From Azohydromonas australica DSM 1124 (GTDB lineage Bacteria > Pseudomonadota > Gammaproteobacteria > Burkholderiales > Burkholderiaceae_C), in contig NZ_AUMO01000023.1 in assembly GCF_000430725.1 (NCBI RefSeq), positions 207,360 to 271,359 of the forward strand: a stretch of 64,000 nt of DNA, given 5' to 3'. The notes beneath the pieces are model-generated. The model ran no database searches. It was not told where the DNA came from and saw nothing but the letters and a program-made list of their open reading frames with translations. Positions 1 through 8,474 of this stretch are shown here, piece by piece. Each line of letters begins with the position of its first letter. The first letter of the stretch is position 1. A program made the position numbers and the translations under genes.

Positions 1-183
1 GTGCGCACGCTCAGCGAAGGCGAGATCGCGTGGAAGCAGGAGGGCACGCGCGTGTACCAGGACCTGACGCGGCGCAGCCTGGCCTCGATGCGGGAAGTGC
101 AGCCGCTGGCAGCGCTGGACGTGGATCGGCCGGCATTGAAGGCGCCGCACGTGAAGCCGCTGGTGGCGGCCAAGCGCGATTGA
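1..183 (+). CDS. C-terminal part of an unidentified protein, cut by the window edge
   Basis: The frame is open from the first base and ends at a TGA at 181-183. It gives 60 residues rich in Arg, Lys and Leu, with no membrane segment or motif I recognise. The first codon is GTG, but no ribosome binding site can be seen because the window starts here, so the true start is probably upstream. The glycosyltransferase begins 18 bases downstream on the same strand, so the two may be co-transcribed. I do not recognise the family. Confidence 0.5.
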   Translation: MRTLSEGEIAWKQEGTRVYQDLTRRSLASMREVQPLAALDVDRPALKAPHVKPLVAAKRD

Positions 184-200
184 CAATCCCCGCTGCCGGC

Positions 201-1475
201 ATGCGGCCAGCGCCCCACTACCTCCTCGCCCCCGTCGGCTCCACCGGCGACATGCACCCGTTCATGAGCCTGGCGAAGGCGCTGCAGCGCATGGGCCGGC
301 CGGTGACGCTCATGGGGCCAGTGTTCCACCGGGCGCTGGTGGGCCGCGCCGGCATCCCGTTCATCGGCCTGGGCCGCGACGAGGACTACCAGCGCGTGAT
401 CGGCAACCCCGCGCTGTGGCATCCGCGCAAGGGTTTCAAGGTGCTGTTCGGCGACTTCCGCGCGCCGCTGCTCGACGCCTGCCGCGCCCTCATGGCGTTC
501 CAGCCCGATGCGCCGCGCGTGGTGATCGGCCATCCCTTCGCCCTGCCCGCCATCGCCATGGCGCGCGAGTTGGGTTGGCAGGCGCGGGTCGTGGGCGCGT
601 ACCTCGCGCCCTCCAACCTGCGCACCGTGCACGACCCGCTGCAGCTGGGCGAGCTGCGGATGCCGCGCTGGGTGCCCGGGAACGCGCGCCGGGCGCTGTG
701 GAGGCTCCTCGACCGCACCCTGGTGGACCCGCATGGCGCCACCGAGGTGAACGCGGCGCGCGCCGCGCTGGGCCTCGCGCCCCTCCGCCAGAGCCTGCTG
801 CCGCACATGCAGGACGTGCCCGAAGTTTCGGTCACGCTGTTCCCCGACTGGTTCGGGCCGCCGCAGCCGGACTGGCCCCGGCCGCTGCTCATGGGCGATT
901 TCCAGCTCTTCGACGCCGACCAGGACGCCCCGCTCCCGGACACGCTCGCGCGCTTCCTGGACGCCGGCCCGCCGCCGCTGGTGGTCACGCCGGGCACCGC
1001 CAACGCCCATGCGGCGGCGCTGTTCGCCCTGGCGGCGCAGGCCGTGCAGCGGCTGGGACGGCGGGCCGTGTTCCTCACCCGGCACCGCGAGCAGTTGCCC
1101 GCGGCGCTGCCGCCTTCCATCCTGTGGGAAGCCTACGTGCCGCTGGGCCGGCTGCTGCCGCGGGCGGCAGCCCTCGTGCACCACGGCGGCATCGGCACCA
1201 CCGCGGAGGCGCTGCGCGCCGGCGTACCGCAGCTCGTGACGCCCTTCGCCTGGGACCAGTTCGACAACGCCGCGCGCGTGAAGGCACTGGGCGCGGGCCG
1301 CTGGATCCCGGCCGCCCGGCTGGGCCCACGCAAGCTGGAAGCCGCGCTGCGCGCGCTCGCCGCGCCGGCCGTGCGCGCGCATTGCCGCCAGGTGGCCGCG
1401 CGCTTCGACAGCGCCACCGGCCCCGAGCCGCTGTGCCGCGCCATCGAAGCCCTGCTGGGCGTGGCGCCGGGCTGA
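201..1475 (+). CDS. UGT/GtfA-type glycosyltransferase (GT1, RhlB-like)
   Basis: A 424-residue protein with the two-domain GT-B layout of family 1 glycosyltransferases, which move a sugar from a nucleotide donor to a lipid or small-molecule acceptor. The N-terminus carries the acceptor-side loop GSTGDMHPF (residues 13-21). Near residue 327 is the donor-binding signature HHGGIGTTAEAL, followed by GVPQLVTPFAWDQFDNA, equivalent to the PSPG-like region of RhlB and glycopeptide GTs. The frame is open upstream to base 30, but that part overlaps the preceding gene in another frame and lacks family similarity, so I start at ATG 201, where the conserved first beta strand (HYLLAPVGS) begins. No signal peptide is visible, so it is probably cytoplasmic. 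The acceptor cannot be predicted; a rhamnolipid-type or sterol/glycolipid role is possible. Confidence 0.85.
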   Translation: MRPAPHYLLAPVGSTGDMHPFMSLAKALQRMGRPVTLMGPVFHRALVGRAGIPFIGLGRDEDYQRVIGNPALWHPRKGFKVLFGDFRAPLLDACRALMAFQPDAPRVVIGHPFALPAIAMARELGWQARVVGAYLAPSNLRTVHDPLQLGELRMPRWVPGNARRALWRLLDRTLVDPHGATEVNAARAALGLAPLRQSLLPHMQDVPEVSVTLFPDWFGPPQPDWPRPLLMGDFQLFDADQDAPLPDTLARFLDAGPPPLVVTPGTANAHAAALFALAAQAVQRLGRRAVFLTRHREQLPAALPPSILWEAYVPLGRLLPRAAALVHHGGIGTTAEALRAGVPQLVTPFAWDQFDNAARVKALGAGRWIPAARLGPRKLEAALRALAAPAVRAHCRQVAARFDSATGPEPLCRAIEALLGVAPG

Positions 1476-1523
1476 CACCCTTGCCGGCGGCAGGCTGGCG
1501 CGGAAACCGGCGGCACAAAGAAA

Positions 1524-1553
1524 AGCGGCCGGCGTCATTGCACACCGGCCGCT
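1524..1553 (-). terminator. stem-loop with leftward T-rich tail
   Basis: AGCGGCCGG (1524-1532) pairs with CCGGCCGCT (1545-1553) around a 12-base loop. The T-rich tract (CTTTTCTTT) follows the stem only on the minus strand, so as an intrinsic terminator it would stop leftward transcription. It is 50 bases past the stop of the rightward glycosyltransferase and may also act weakly for that gene. The 434-base gap 1476-1909 contains this hairpin and a sister hairpin at 1787 but no convincing gene. Confidence 0.5.
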
Positions 1554-1786
1554 AAAGGACCCCCCTGGGTCGCCTAGGAGACAACCTCGCACCGACCCCG
1601 ATGCACCAACCGGCTGCGGCTCCGGCGGGCGCCGTTTCGAGCGTCCATGGAGCCATGGTAGGGCGGCGGGCTGCGGCTGCACATGGGCGGATCTGCGAAA
1701 CGCGATGGTCGTTTCCGCCTGGGTGGGATGGGCGCTTTGTCATGCCGCATCCGGGGTGCGCCCGCATCCGACCGCTCCAAAGAAAG

Positions 1787-1812
1787 CGGCCGGTACCTGG
1801 CGGTACCGGCCG
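1787..1812 (-). terminator. intrinsic terminator of the Ig-like lipoprotein gene
   Basis: A perfect 11-bp stem, CGGCCGGTACC (1787-1797) with GGTACCGGCCG (1802-1812), around a 4-base loop. On the minus strand it is followed by CTTTCTTT. It lies about 100 bases past the stop codon of the leftward lipoprotein gene ending at 1910 and has the right orientation to terminate it. Confidence 0.65.
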
Positions 1813-1909
1813 TTCAAGCGCGGGCCCGAGCCCCGCGCGTCCCCTGGGTCAATCGATAGAGCCTGGTGTGCAGGTCCGCATGAGGTCGTCGTGCGCGGTC
1901 ATCGACGCA

Positions 1910-4381
1910 TCAAGGCGCAGGTGCCGGCGGGAGGATCTGGACTGACTTCTCCGTGACCTTGCCGCTGGGCGTGGTGACCTTCACCAGCAGCGTACCCGGC
2001 AACGCATCCCCGCTGGCGCTGGCCGGGCAGGTCACGACCGCCGCGTAGTTGGGCACCGTCGCAACGTCCTTGATGCCCAGCACCACGTTGTCCACCATGA
2101 AGTCGGCAGGCGTGACCGTACCGCTGCCGGATCCCGCGGAGCCCGCGCTGCCGGAAGCCGCCGAGGCCGCGGACGCAGCGCTGGTGGGCTCGAACACCGC
2201 GCTCAACCCGATCCGGGTCGCGGCAGGCATGAGGTTGCCGTGCTCATCGGTCACCTTGAACGACACGGTTGCCGTCCCGTTGGGCGGGCAGGTCACCGAG
2301 GCCGGCAGCGTTATGGTGGCCGTGCTGCCGGAGAAGACCTGCACGAACTGGCGCGAGAGGTACTGCGTTCGGGGCGTGACCGAGTCCACCGGCATCCGCA
2401 GCACGCCGTTGTACTTGCCATCGCCGGCGGTACTGCAGTTGCCGTCCAGGTTGGGGCCGATGCAAGGCTCGCCTGGCGTCCAGCTGCGGCTCTCGTCGTC
2501 GTCCCGGAAGATGTCGCGCTTCAGGTCGAAAGCCGCCGTGAACTCCGCGCCGTTCGTGTCTGCGCAGTTGTCACAGCGGTTGTTCCCGTTCTTGTCGTCG
2601 AAGTTCTCTTCACCCAGCACGTAGGCCATCACGGTGACGCGTCCGTCGCCGGGACGCGGAAGCGCGGAGCGCAAGGTCACGCTGCAGGTGCCCGAGCCGG
2701 GCCCCACCTGGGAGTTGGTCGTCTGTCCGGCGGGCGCGGTGCCTGGGGCCGGCAAGGAGCCGGTGACGCACGAGGCATCGATGACGCCACCCTCGGCGCT
2801 GAAGTTCACCGTCGTGCCGTCGGGCACCGGGTTGCCGAAATGGTCGGCCAGCGACACCGTGACGGTGGAGCACTTCTGGTTGATGTTGTAGCCCTCGCAG
2901 TTGCCGATGTCCGGGCCCAGGGTGAAGTGCTTCTCGTCCGGTGCTCCCGAGGAGATCGACACGATATTGGACAAGGTGCTGACCGCGCTGCCGTGCACGG
3001 TGGCCTGTACGCGCACCGAGGTGGGAATGGTGCCGCTGCCGACCTGCGCCGTCACGATGCCGTTCGCGTTGGTATACGCCGACCGTGTGCGCAGGAGCGG
3101 GCCACCGTCCGCCGGGCTGGGGCCGTCATTGGCGAAGCTGAAGTCCACCAGCGCGTTCGGAACCGGCAGGCCCTTGAGGTCGTAGACCTTGAAGTTCAGG
3201 TTTGAAAACTCCAGCCGCCCGAACCCGCCCGTACCGGCCAGCGCGAGGTTGGTGGCATCGGCGTCGACGAAGGTGATGGAGCCGGCCGACGCGGGCATCA
3301 CCGTCATGGCGCTGGTCTGCGTGACCTGGGTGCCGCCCAGGCTCACGGACGCCGTGATCGGGTCGATCATGCGGCCGCAGCCCAGGTCCGTGTAGCTTGC
3401 GAGCGCAACCCCGTTGTAGCTCACAGCCGAAGCGTCGAGCTTGGCCAAGCCGGCCTTGGCGCACTCCGAGCTCAGCGTCACGGTCAGGGGCGGCCGGTAA
3501 GGCGTGCTGCCATTCATCACCGTCACGCCGATCAGCGCCATGCCGCGCGACGAGATGGTGGAAGGCAGGATGACAGGGCCGCTGAGCGTCAGCGCGGGAA
3601 ACACGGCCGCATAGGAGGCGCTGGACTTGAGCACCGGCCCCGTGACCGCTGCCGTAGCTTCCACGGTGAAGCCGCCGGGCTGGGCGCCTACCGGCAGCCC
3701 GATGCGCGCCACGCCGCTCGCATCCGTCAGGGCCGTGCCGGAGGCGGGCTTGAATGCCGCGGTGCCGTCAGTGGTCTTGAAGCTCACCACCACGTTGGGC
3801 ACCGGCTTGCCACCGGGCGTCCTGACCGTGGCCTGCACCGTGCCCGCGCTCTCGGGCGTCACCTGGGTGGTTGCCGCGCCGGCGCTGTCCGTGATGGCCA
3901 GGCTCAGCGAGGAAAAGACCGTGCCGTAGGGCACGGTGGCTTGCAAGGTCGAGAGCCCCACCGTGGCCATCGCCTGGGCCGTGAAGCTGCCGGCACGCGT
4001 GCCGGCGGGCAGACTGATGCGGGCCAGGCCGTTGGCATCGGTCTTCACGATGCCGGAGGTGGGCGAGAGCATGACGTCATCGCTGGTCTTGAAAGTGACG
4101 CTCACGCCCGCCACGGGCGTGCCGTCCCAGGCCTTGACCAGGGCCTGCAACGTGCCCGGGCTGTCAGGGGACACATCGGTGACGGCAGCGCCTGCGCCGT
4201 TCACCAGCGCCATGCTCATGGTCGGGTTGCACGCCGCCGGATTGGCCATGGTGGGCGTGCAGGAGGCCGCCGAGCCGCCTTGCGCCGCACTGCCTCCGCC
4301 ACCACCTCCTCCGCCACCGCCACCGCATCCGGCCAGTGATGCCGAGATGAAGGTTGCCGTGATGGCCAGTTTCAGTTTCAT
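1910..4381 (-). CDS. Exported lipoprotein with bacterial Ig-like (Big_1/invasin-type) repeats
   Basis: An 823-residue protein. The N-terminus MKLKLAITATFISASLAGC is a lipoprotein signal with lipobox LAGC, so Cys19 is the predicted lipidated residue. A poly-Gly linker of about 11 residues follows, typical of surface lipoproteins that need a flexible tether. Residues about 55-260 contain repeated Ig-like units with the pattern GTPVAGVSVTFKT...TDANGLARISLPAGTRAGSFT, which match the Big_1 fold of invasin/intimin. A further such unit lies at about 395-475 and another about 500-580. The C-terminal part has Cys pairs and a DKNGNNRCD stretch that could bind calcium. It is probably anchored in the outer membrane and acts in adhesion or surface structure; the ligand is unknown. 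Confidence 0.8.
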   Translation of the reverse strand: MKLKLAITATFISASLAGCGGGGGGGGGGGSAAQGGSAASCTPTMANPAACNPTMSMALVNGAGAAVTDVSPDSPGTLQALVKAWDGTPVAGVSVTFKTSDDVMLSPTSGIVKTDANGLARISLPAGTRAGSFTAQAMATVGLSTLQATVPYGTVFSSLSLAITDSAGAATTQVTPESAGTVQATVRTPGGKPVPNVVVSFKTTDGTAAFKPASGTALTDASGVARIGLPVGAQPGGFTVEATAAVTGPVLKSSASYAAVFPALTLSGPVILPSTISSRGMALIGVTVMNGSTPYRPPLTVTLSSECAKAGLAKLDASAVSYNGVALASYTDLGCGRMIDPITASVSLGGTQVTQTSAMTVMPASAGSITFVDADATNLALAGTGGFGRLEFSNLNFKVYDLKGLPVPNALVDFSFANDGPSPADGGPLLRTRSAYTNANGIVTAQVGSGTIPTSVRVQATVHGSAVSTLSNIVSISSGAPDEKHFTLGPDIGNCEGYNINQKCSTVTVSLADHFGNPVPDGTTVNFSAEGGVIDASCVTGSLPAPGTAPAGQTTNSQVGPGSGTCSVTLRSALPRPGDGRVTVMAYVLGEENFDDKNGNNRCDNCADTNGAEFTAAFDLKRDIFRDDDESRSWTPGEPCIGPNLDGNCSTAGDGKYNGVLRMPVDSVTPRTQYLSRQFVQVFSGSTATITLPASVTCPPNGTATVSFKVTDEHGNLMPAATRIGLSAVFEPTSAASAASAASGSAGSAGSGSGTVTPADFMVDNVVLGIKDVATVPNYAAVVTCPASASGDALPGTLLVKVTTPSGKVTEKSVQILPPAPAP

Positions 4382-4521
4382 GCTTGGTCCCCCAGGTCCA
4401 CGGGCCGTTGCGGCCCTTTGTGATGACCCGCCCTTCCAGGCCGGCCTCGTCTTGAACCCATGCTAGGAACCCGCCCCGCCCCGCGCACCGGAGCCTTCGC
4501 CCGTGCGGGGGAGTCAAGTTG

Positions 4522-5145
4522 TCAGGGGCGATCCGGGAGACTTGTCACGGGCGGCCGCACCGCCGGCACGCCGCCCAGGAACAGGTCGGCGACGATGGGG
4601 GCCATCGCCTCGTGGTCCAGCGCGCCGTCCGGCCGCAGCCACGTGAACATCCAGTTGATCATGCCGAACAGGAGCATGGTCAACGGCTTGCCCAGGCCCG
4701 CGGTGCCCATCTCCGGCCGCATCTCGCCCAGGACCTGTGCGAAGCCGTCCACCAGGCGGCGTTCCTTCTCCAGCACGCGCTCGCGATCCTCCTCGACGAG
4801 GAAGCGCACGTCCTCGGTCAGCACGCGGTGCGCGTCCTTGGCGTGGGCGTACTCCTCGACGAAGCGCCGGATGAGCTCGCGCAGGCGCTGCTCGGCCGGC
4901 AGCCCGGTGGCGGCCACGTCGCTGACCAGGCCTTCCAGCTTGGCCACATGCCCCTCGGCAATGCTCACGAGCAGGGCGTACTTGTCCTTGTAGTAGTGGT
5001 AGAGCGTGGGCTTGGACAGCCCGCAGGCCTCGGCGACCTGGTTCATCGAGGTCGCGGGATAGCCGCGCTGCGCGAAGAGCCGGGCGGCCTGGGCCAGGAT
5101 GGCTTCGCGCTGCTCTTCAAAGCCGGAGGTGCGGATGCGGGCCAT
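4522..5145 (-). CDS. TetR/AcrR family regulator of the phenylacetate cluster (PaaR-like)
   Basis: A 207-residue one-domain repressor. The N-terminal helix-turn-helix lies at about residues 12-58 and includes AQRGYPATSMNQVAEACGLSKPTLYHYYKDK, the TetR recognition helix. The C-terminal helical half would bind the effector; in this context phenylacetyl-CoA is the likely inducer (inference from PaaR of other betaproteobacteria). The frame is open 10 codons further upstream, but the ATG at 5145 has a purine-rich site (GAGGAA) at proper distance and starts right before the helical domain, so I use it. It sits 82 bases downstream of paaK on the same strand, so it may be the last gene of the paa operon. 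A palindromic TetR-type operator lies over the paaG promoter at 7879-7902. Confidence 0.85.
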   Translation of the reverse strand: MARIRTSGFEEQREAILAQAARLFAQRGYPATSMNQVAEACGLSKPTLYHYYKDKYALLVSIAEGHVAKLEGLVSDVAATGLPAEQRLRELIRRFVEEYAHAKDAHRVLTEDVRFLVEEDRERVLEKERRLVDGFAQVLGEMRPEMGTAGLGKPLTMLLFGMINWMFTWLRPDGALDHEAMAPIVADLFLGGVPAVRPPVTSLPDRP

Positions 5146-5227
5146 GGGTCTTCGTTCCTCTGTGAGCTGCTGCATAAGACGTGAAACCCGCCATCTTGCA
5201 GCAGCCGGCCCGGCCCCCGGCCCGCGC

Positions 5228-6544
5228 CTAGCGCTCCCGCCGGTCGATGACGCGCCGCGCCTTGCCGGTGAGGGTGCGCTCGATGGAGCCCGGCAGCATC
5301 ACTTCCACCCGCGTGCTGATGCCCACCAGCGTCTTGATGCGCTGCCTCACCCAGCCGGCGATCTCTTCCACGACGGCGGGCGACTGCGGCCCGAGGGCGG
5401 GCTGCAGCTCGCAGCGCACCAGCACCTCGTCCAGCAGCCCCTCGCGCATCACCTGCACCTGGTACTGCCCCGAGAGCTTCTCGTGCTGCAGCACGATCTC
5501 CTCGATCTGCGTCGGGAACACGTTCACGCCGCGGATGATCAGCATGTCGTCGCTGCGACCCACGATCTTGCCCATGCGCCGGAACGAGCGCGAGGTCGGC
5601 GCCAGCAGCCGCGTGAGGTCGCGCGTGCGGTAGCGGATGATGGGCAGCGCCTCCTTGCTCAGCGAGGTGAACACCAGCTCGCCCTCCTCGCCGTCGGGCA
5701 GCACCTCGCCGGTGTCGGGATCGATGATCTCGGGGTAGAAGTGGTCCTCCCAGATCACCGGACCGTCCTTGGACTCCACGCACTCGCTGGCGACACCCGG
5801 GCCCATCACCTCCGACAGCCCGTAGATGTCCACCGCGTCGATGCCGGCCTTGCCCTCGATCTCCCGGCGCATCGCCTCCGTCCACGGCTCCGCGCCGAAG
5901 ATGCCCACCTTCAGCGAGCACTCGCGCGCATCCAGCCCCTGGCGCGTGAACTCCTCGATGATCACCTGCATGTAGCTGGGCGTGACCATGATGATGTCGG
6001 GCTGGAAGTCGCGGATGAGCTGCACCTGCTTCTCGGTCTGCCCGCCCGACATCGGGATCACGGTGCAGCCCAGCCGCTCCGCGCCGTAGTGCGCGCCCAG
6101 CCCCCCGGTGAACAGCCCGTAGCCGTAGGCCACGTGCACGATGTCCCCGGCGCGCCCGCCCGCGGCGCGGATGGAGCGCGCCACCAGGCCGGCCCAGTGG
6201 TCGATGTCGTTGCGCGTGTACCCGACCACGGTCGGCTTGCCCGTCGTGCCCGAAGAGGCGTGCACGCGCACCACCTGCTCGCGCGGCACGGCGAACATGC
6301 CGAAGGGGTAGTTGTCGCGCAGGTCCTTCTTGGTGGTGAAGGGAAACTTCGCGATGTCCGCCAGCGTCTTCAGGTCCGTGGGATGCACGCCCTTGTCGTC
6401 GAAGGCGCGGCGGTAGTGCGGCACGTTCTCGTACGCGTGCTCCAGCGTGCGGCGCAGGCGCTGCAGCTGCAGCGCCTGGATCTCGTCGCGGCTGGCCAGC
6501 TCGATGGGCTCCAGGTCACCGGGGGCGGGTTGCTTCACGGGCAT
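5228..6544 (-). CDS. paaK: Phenylacetate-CoA ligase
   Basis: A 438-residue adenylate-forming enzyme that activates phenylacetate with ATP and CoA to phenylacetyl-CoA, the first step of the aerobic hybrid phenylacetate pathway. Length and sequence fit PaaK. The phosphate-binding loop SSGTTGKPTVVGYT is at residues 97-110, followed by HVAYGYGLFTGGLGAHYGAE typical of PaaK. The acceptor motif YGLSEVMGPGV is near residue 240, and the C-terminal lid begins near KIVGRSDDMLIIRGVNVFP. It lies 29 bases after paaI and belongs to the leftward paaG-paaI-paaK unit. The multicomponent epoxidase paaABCDE and ring-opening paaZ are not in this window, so the cluster depends on genes elsewhere. Confidence 0.95.
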   Translation of the reverse strand: MPVKQPAPGDLEPIELASRDEIQALQLQRLRRTLEHAYENVPHYRRAFDDKGVHPTDLKTLADIAKFPFTTKKDLRDNYPFGMFAVPREQVVRVHASSGTTGKPTVVGYTRNDIDHWAGLVARSIRAAGGRAGDIVHVAYGYGLFTGGLGAHYGAERLGCTVIPMSGGQTEKQVQLIRDFQPDIIMVTPSYMQVIIEEFTRQGLDARECSLKVGIFGAEPWTEAMRREIEGKAGIDAVDIYGLSEVMGPGVASECVESKDGPVIWEDHFYPEIIDPDTGEVLPDGEEGELVFTSLSKEALPIIRYRTRDLTRLLAPTSRSFRRMGKIVGRSDDMLIIRGVNVFPTQIEEIVLQHEKLSGQYQVQVMREGLLDEVLVRCELQPALGPQSPAVVEEIAGWVRQRIKTLVGISTRVEVMLPGSIERTLTGKARRVIDRRER

Positions 6545-6573
6545 GGCTTGTCTCCTCTCGTGATGGCAGGTTC

Positions 6574-7008
6574 TCAGGCCTTGACCGCGGGCCGGCCCTT
6601 GGCGGTGTAGGAGCGGCCGCGGAACACCGCGATGCGCTCGCCGCGCTGGTTCTCCACCGTCACGTCGTAGACGCCGGTGCGCCCGGCACGCGACACCTCG
6701 ATGCAGCGCGCGGTCAGCACGTCGCCCAGGCGGCCCGGGGCGACGAAATCGATGCTGAAGCCCGACGCCACGGTCAGCTCGTCATAGGAGTTGCAGCCGT
6801 AGGCAAAGGCCGTGTCGGCCAGCGTGGCGATGAGCCCGCCGTGGCAGATGGCGTGGCCGTTGAGCATGTGCTCGCGCACCGTCATGGTCAGCGTGGCGCT
6901 GCCCGGGCCGATGGCCGTAACGTCCATCCCCAGCGCCTGCGCGGCGTGGTCCTCGGCGAACATGCCGGCGCGCACGCGCTCGGCGACTTCCTGCGGCGTC
7001 GCAGTCAT
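6574..7008 (-). CDS. paaI: Phenylacetate-pathway hotdog thioesterase PaaI
   Basis: A 144-residue single hotdog-fold protein. The PaaI signature NGHAICHGGLIATLADTAFAY covers residues 50-70, with the HGG motif at 56-58 and the catalytic acidic residue (Asp) in LADTAF. PaaI hydrolyses dead-end hydroxyphenylacetyl-CoA and related intermediates, freeing CoA when the pathway stalls (family knowledge). It lies between paaG (22 bases upstream) and paaK (29 bases downstream) on the same strand. Confidence 0.95.
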   Translation of the reverse strand: MTATPQEVAERVRAGMFAEDHAAQALGMDVTAIGPGSATLTMTVREHMLNGHAICHGGLIATLADTAFAYGCNSYDELTVASGFSIDFVAPGRLGDVLTARCIEVSRAGRTGVYDVTVENQRGERIAVFRGRSYTAKGRPAVKA

Positions 7009-7030
7009 GGATCAGACCTCCGGCAAGGCT

Positions 7031-7828
7031 TCAGCGATCGGTGAAGACGGGAGCGCGCTTGGCGCCGAAGGCGGCCACGCCTTCCTGGTAGTCGTGCGCG
7101 AAGCCCAGCTCGCGCTGCAGCTTCGCCTCGGCCGTGAGCGCATGCGAGAGGTCCAGCTGCTGCGCCTCGTCCATGGCCTGCCGCGTGGCCACCAGCGCCT
7201 TGGTCGGCATGCCCGCCAGCCGCTCGGCCACCGCCTGTGCCTGCTCCATCAGCGCCGCGTCGTCCACGCAGCGCCAGATCAGCCCGATGCGCTCGGCCTC
7301 CTCCGCCGGCAGCTTGTCGCCCAGCAGCGCCAGCCCCAGCGCGCGGGCGCGGCCCACGAGCCGCGGCAGCAGCCAGGTGCCGCCGCTGTCGGGCACCAGC
7401 CCGATCTTGGAGAAGGCCTGGATGAAATTGGCCGAGCGCGCCGCCAGCACGACGTCGCCGCACAGCGCCAGGTTGGCGCCCGCGCCGGCAGCCGCGCCGT
7501 TGACGGCCACCACCACCGGCACCGGCATGCTGCGCAGCCGCCGCACCAGCGGGCCGTAGTAGCGCTCGATGGCCACGCTCAGGTCCTTGGGCGGCTGGGC
7601 GGGATCGGGGCTCACCAGCGGGTCCGACAGGTCCTGCCCGGCGCAGAAGGCCCGCCCGGCGCCAGTGAGCAGCACGCAGCGCACGCCGCGGTCCGCGGCG
7701 GCGTTCTCCAGCTCAGCCCGCAGCAGCGAATGCATCTCGCCGTTGAAGCTGTTGAGCGCGGCCGGCCGGTTCAGCATCAGCGTGCGCACGGCGCCGCTCT
7801 GGGACTTCAGGATCAGGGACTCGGGCAC
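7031..7828 (-). CDS. paaG: 2-(1,2-epoxy-1,2-dihydrophenyl)acetyl-CoA isomerase PaaG
   Basis: A 265-residue crotonase-fold protein, matching PaaG length. The first oxyanion-hole segment is GAGRAFCAGQDLSDP (about residues 55-70), the PaaG variant of the crotonase motif. The second is NGAAAGAGANLALCGDVVLAA (about 108-130). PaaG isomerises the ring epoxide to the oxepin-CoA in phenylacetate degradation and later shifts a double bond. The start is a GTG at 7828 preceded by AGGAG at a good distance. It is the first gene of the leftward operon and is preceded by a sigma70-like promoter with an overlapping operator. Confidence 0.92.
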   Translation of the reverse strand: MPESLILKSQSGAVRTLMLNRPAALNSFNGEMHSLLRAELENAAADRGVRCVLLTGAGRAFCAGQDLSDPLVSPDPAQPPKDLSVAIERYYGPLVRRLRSMPVPVVVAVNGAAAGAGANLALCGDVVLAARSANFIQAFSKIGLVPDSGGTWLLPRLVGRARALGLALLGDKLPAEEAERIGLIWRCVDDAALMEQAQAVAERLAGMPTKALVATRQAMDEAQQLDLSHALTAEAKLQRELGFAHDYQEGVAAFGAKRAPVFTDR

Positions 7829-7878
7829 CTTGCTACTCCTGCATTCAAGTTCGGTCGGGTGTCCTCATTGTTGGCAAT

Positions 7879-7928
7879 CATTTACCGACCGTTCGGTAGA
7901 TGATAGGTGCAGCGCCACTCTGAGCCAA
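7879..7928 (-). promoter_or_regulatory. paaG promoter with overlapping TetR-type operator
   Basis: Read on the minus strand, TTGGCT (plus 7923-7928) and TATCAT (plus 7900-7905) are separated by 17 bases and make a good sigma70 promoter. The -10 box overlaps an inverted repeat, CATTTACCGA-N4-TCGGTAGATG at 7879-7902, in which 9 of 10 arm positions pair. The ACCGACCGTTCGGT core is typical of TetR-family operators, so binding here would block paaG transcription. The rest of the 320-base gap 7829-8148 holds no gene I can support. Confidence 0.7.
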
Positions 7929-8148
7929 GTCAAGAAAGGCCCGGATAAACCCTGGTTGCGGGGCCTGCGCGGCGGGATGCCGCGGCGCCGAAACCGTGCC
8001 GCAGCTCACGCCCGCCTGGCGCCGTTGCCGACTGATAAGCGGCTGTTAATGCCCACTCCGTACAAAGCGGCCCGACGCGCGGGACGCGCTGCCCGCGCGT
8101 GCGGCGCAAGGCCTTGCGCGCAGTGACAGCGGCGATTCGAGGGAGACG

Positions 8149-8448
8149 ATGAAAGCGTTGATGAGCGCAACGATGCTGGCTGCGGCCTTGTGGCTGCAGC
8201 CCGCCTGGGCCCAGGTGCCCAACGAGGGACGGCTGCTGGCGTCCAACTGCTTCCAGTGCCACGGCACGAACGGACGCGGCGGTTTCGACGAGCTGGCCGG
8301 CGAGCGCAAGAGCGAGCTGCTGCACAAGCTCAACGAGATGCGAGTCAAGTCGGCACGCTCGCACATCATGAATGCGCACGCGCACGGCTACAGCAGCGAG
8401 CAGCTGGCCCTGATCGCCGACTACTTCTCCAGGCTGCCCAAGCCCTGA
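8149..8448 (+). CDS. Periplasmic monohaem cytochrome c, electron-acceptor subunit (FccA/SoxE-like)
   Basis: A 99-residue protein with a Sec signal peptide (MKALMSATMLAAALWLQPAWA, cleavage after residue 21). It has one haem c site, CFQCH at residues 34-38, and Met74 in SHIMNAHAHGY is the probable sixth ligand. The next gene, 26 bases downstream, encodes an FccB-type flavoprotein, so this is most likely its partner cytochrome: electrons from sulfide oxidation pass from FAD to this haem and on to the respiratory chain. The Allochromatium FccA is dihaem, while this one is a shorter monohaem form as in several betaproteobacteria. A purine-rich site (GAGGGAGACG) precedes the ATG. Confidence 0.85.
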   Translation: MKALMSATMLAAALWLQPAWAQVPNEGRLLASNCFQCHGTNGRGGFDELAGERKSELLHKLNEMRVKSARSHIMNAHAHGYSSEQLALIADYFSRLPKP

Positions 8449-8474
8449 CCTGCCCGACCCGTGAACGAAAAACG

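Noticed and set aside
30..200. Upstream extension of the glycosyltransferase start to base 30
   Set aside because: This part overlaps the preceding gene in another frame and lacks the conserved N-terminal strand; ATG 201 is better.
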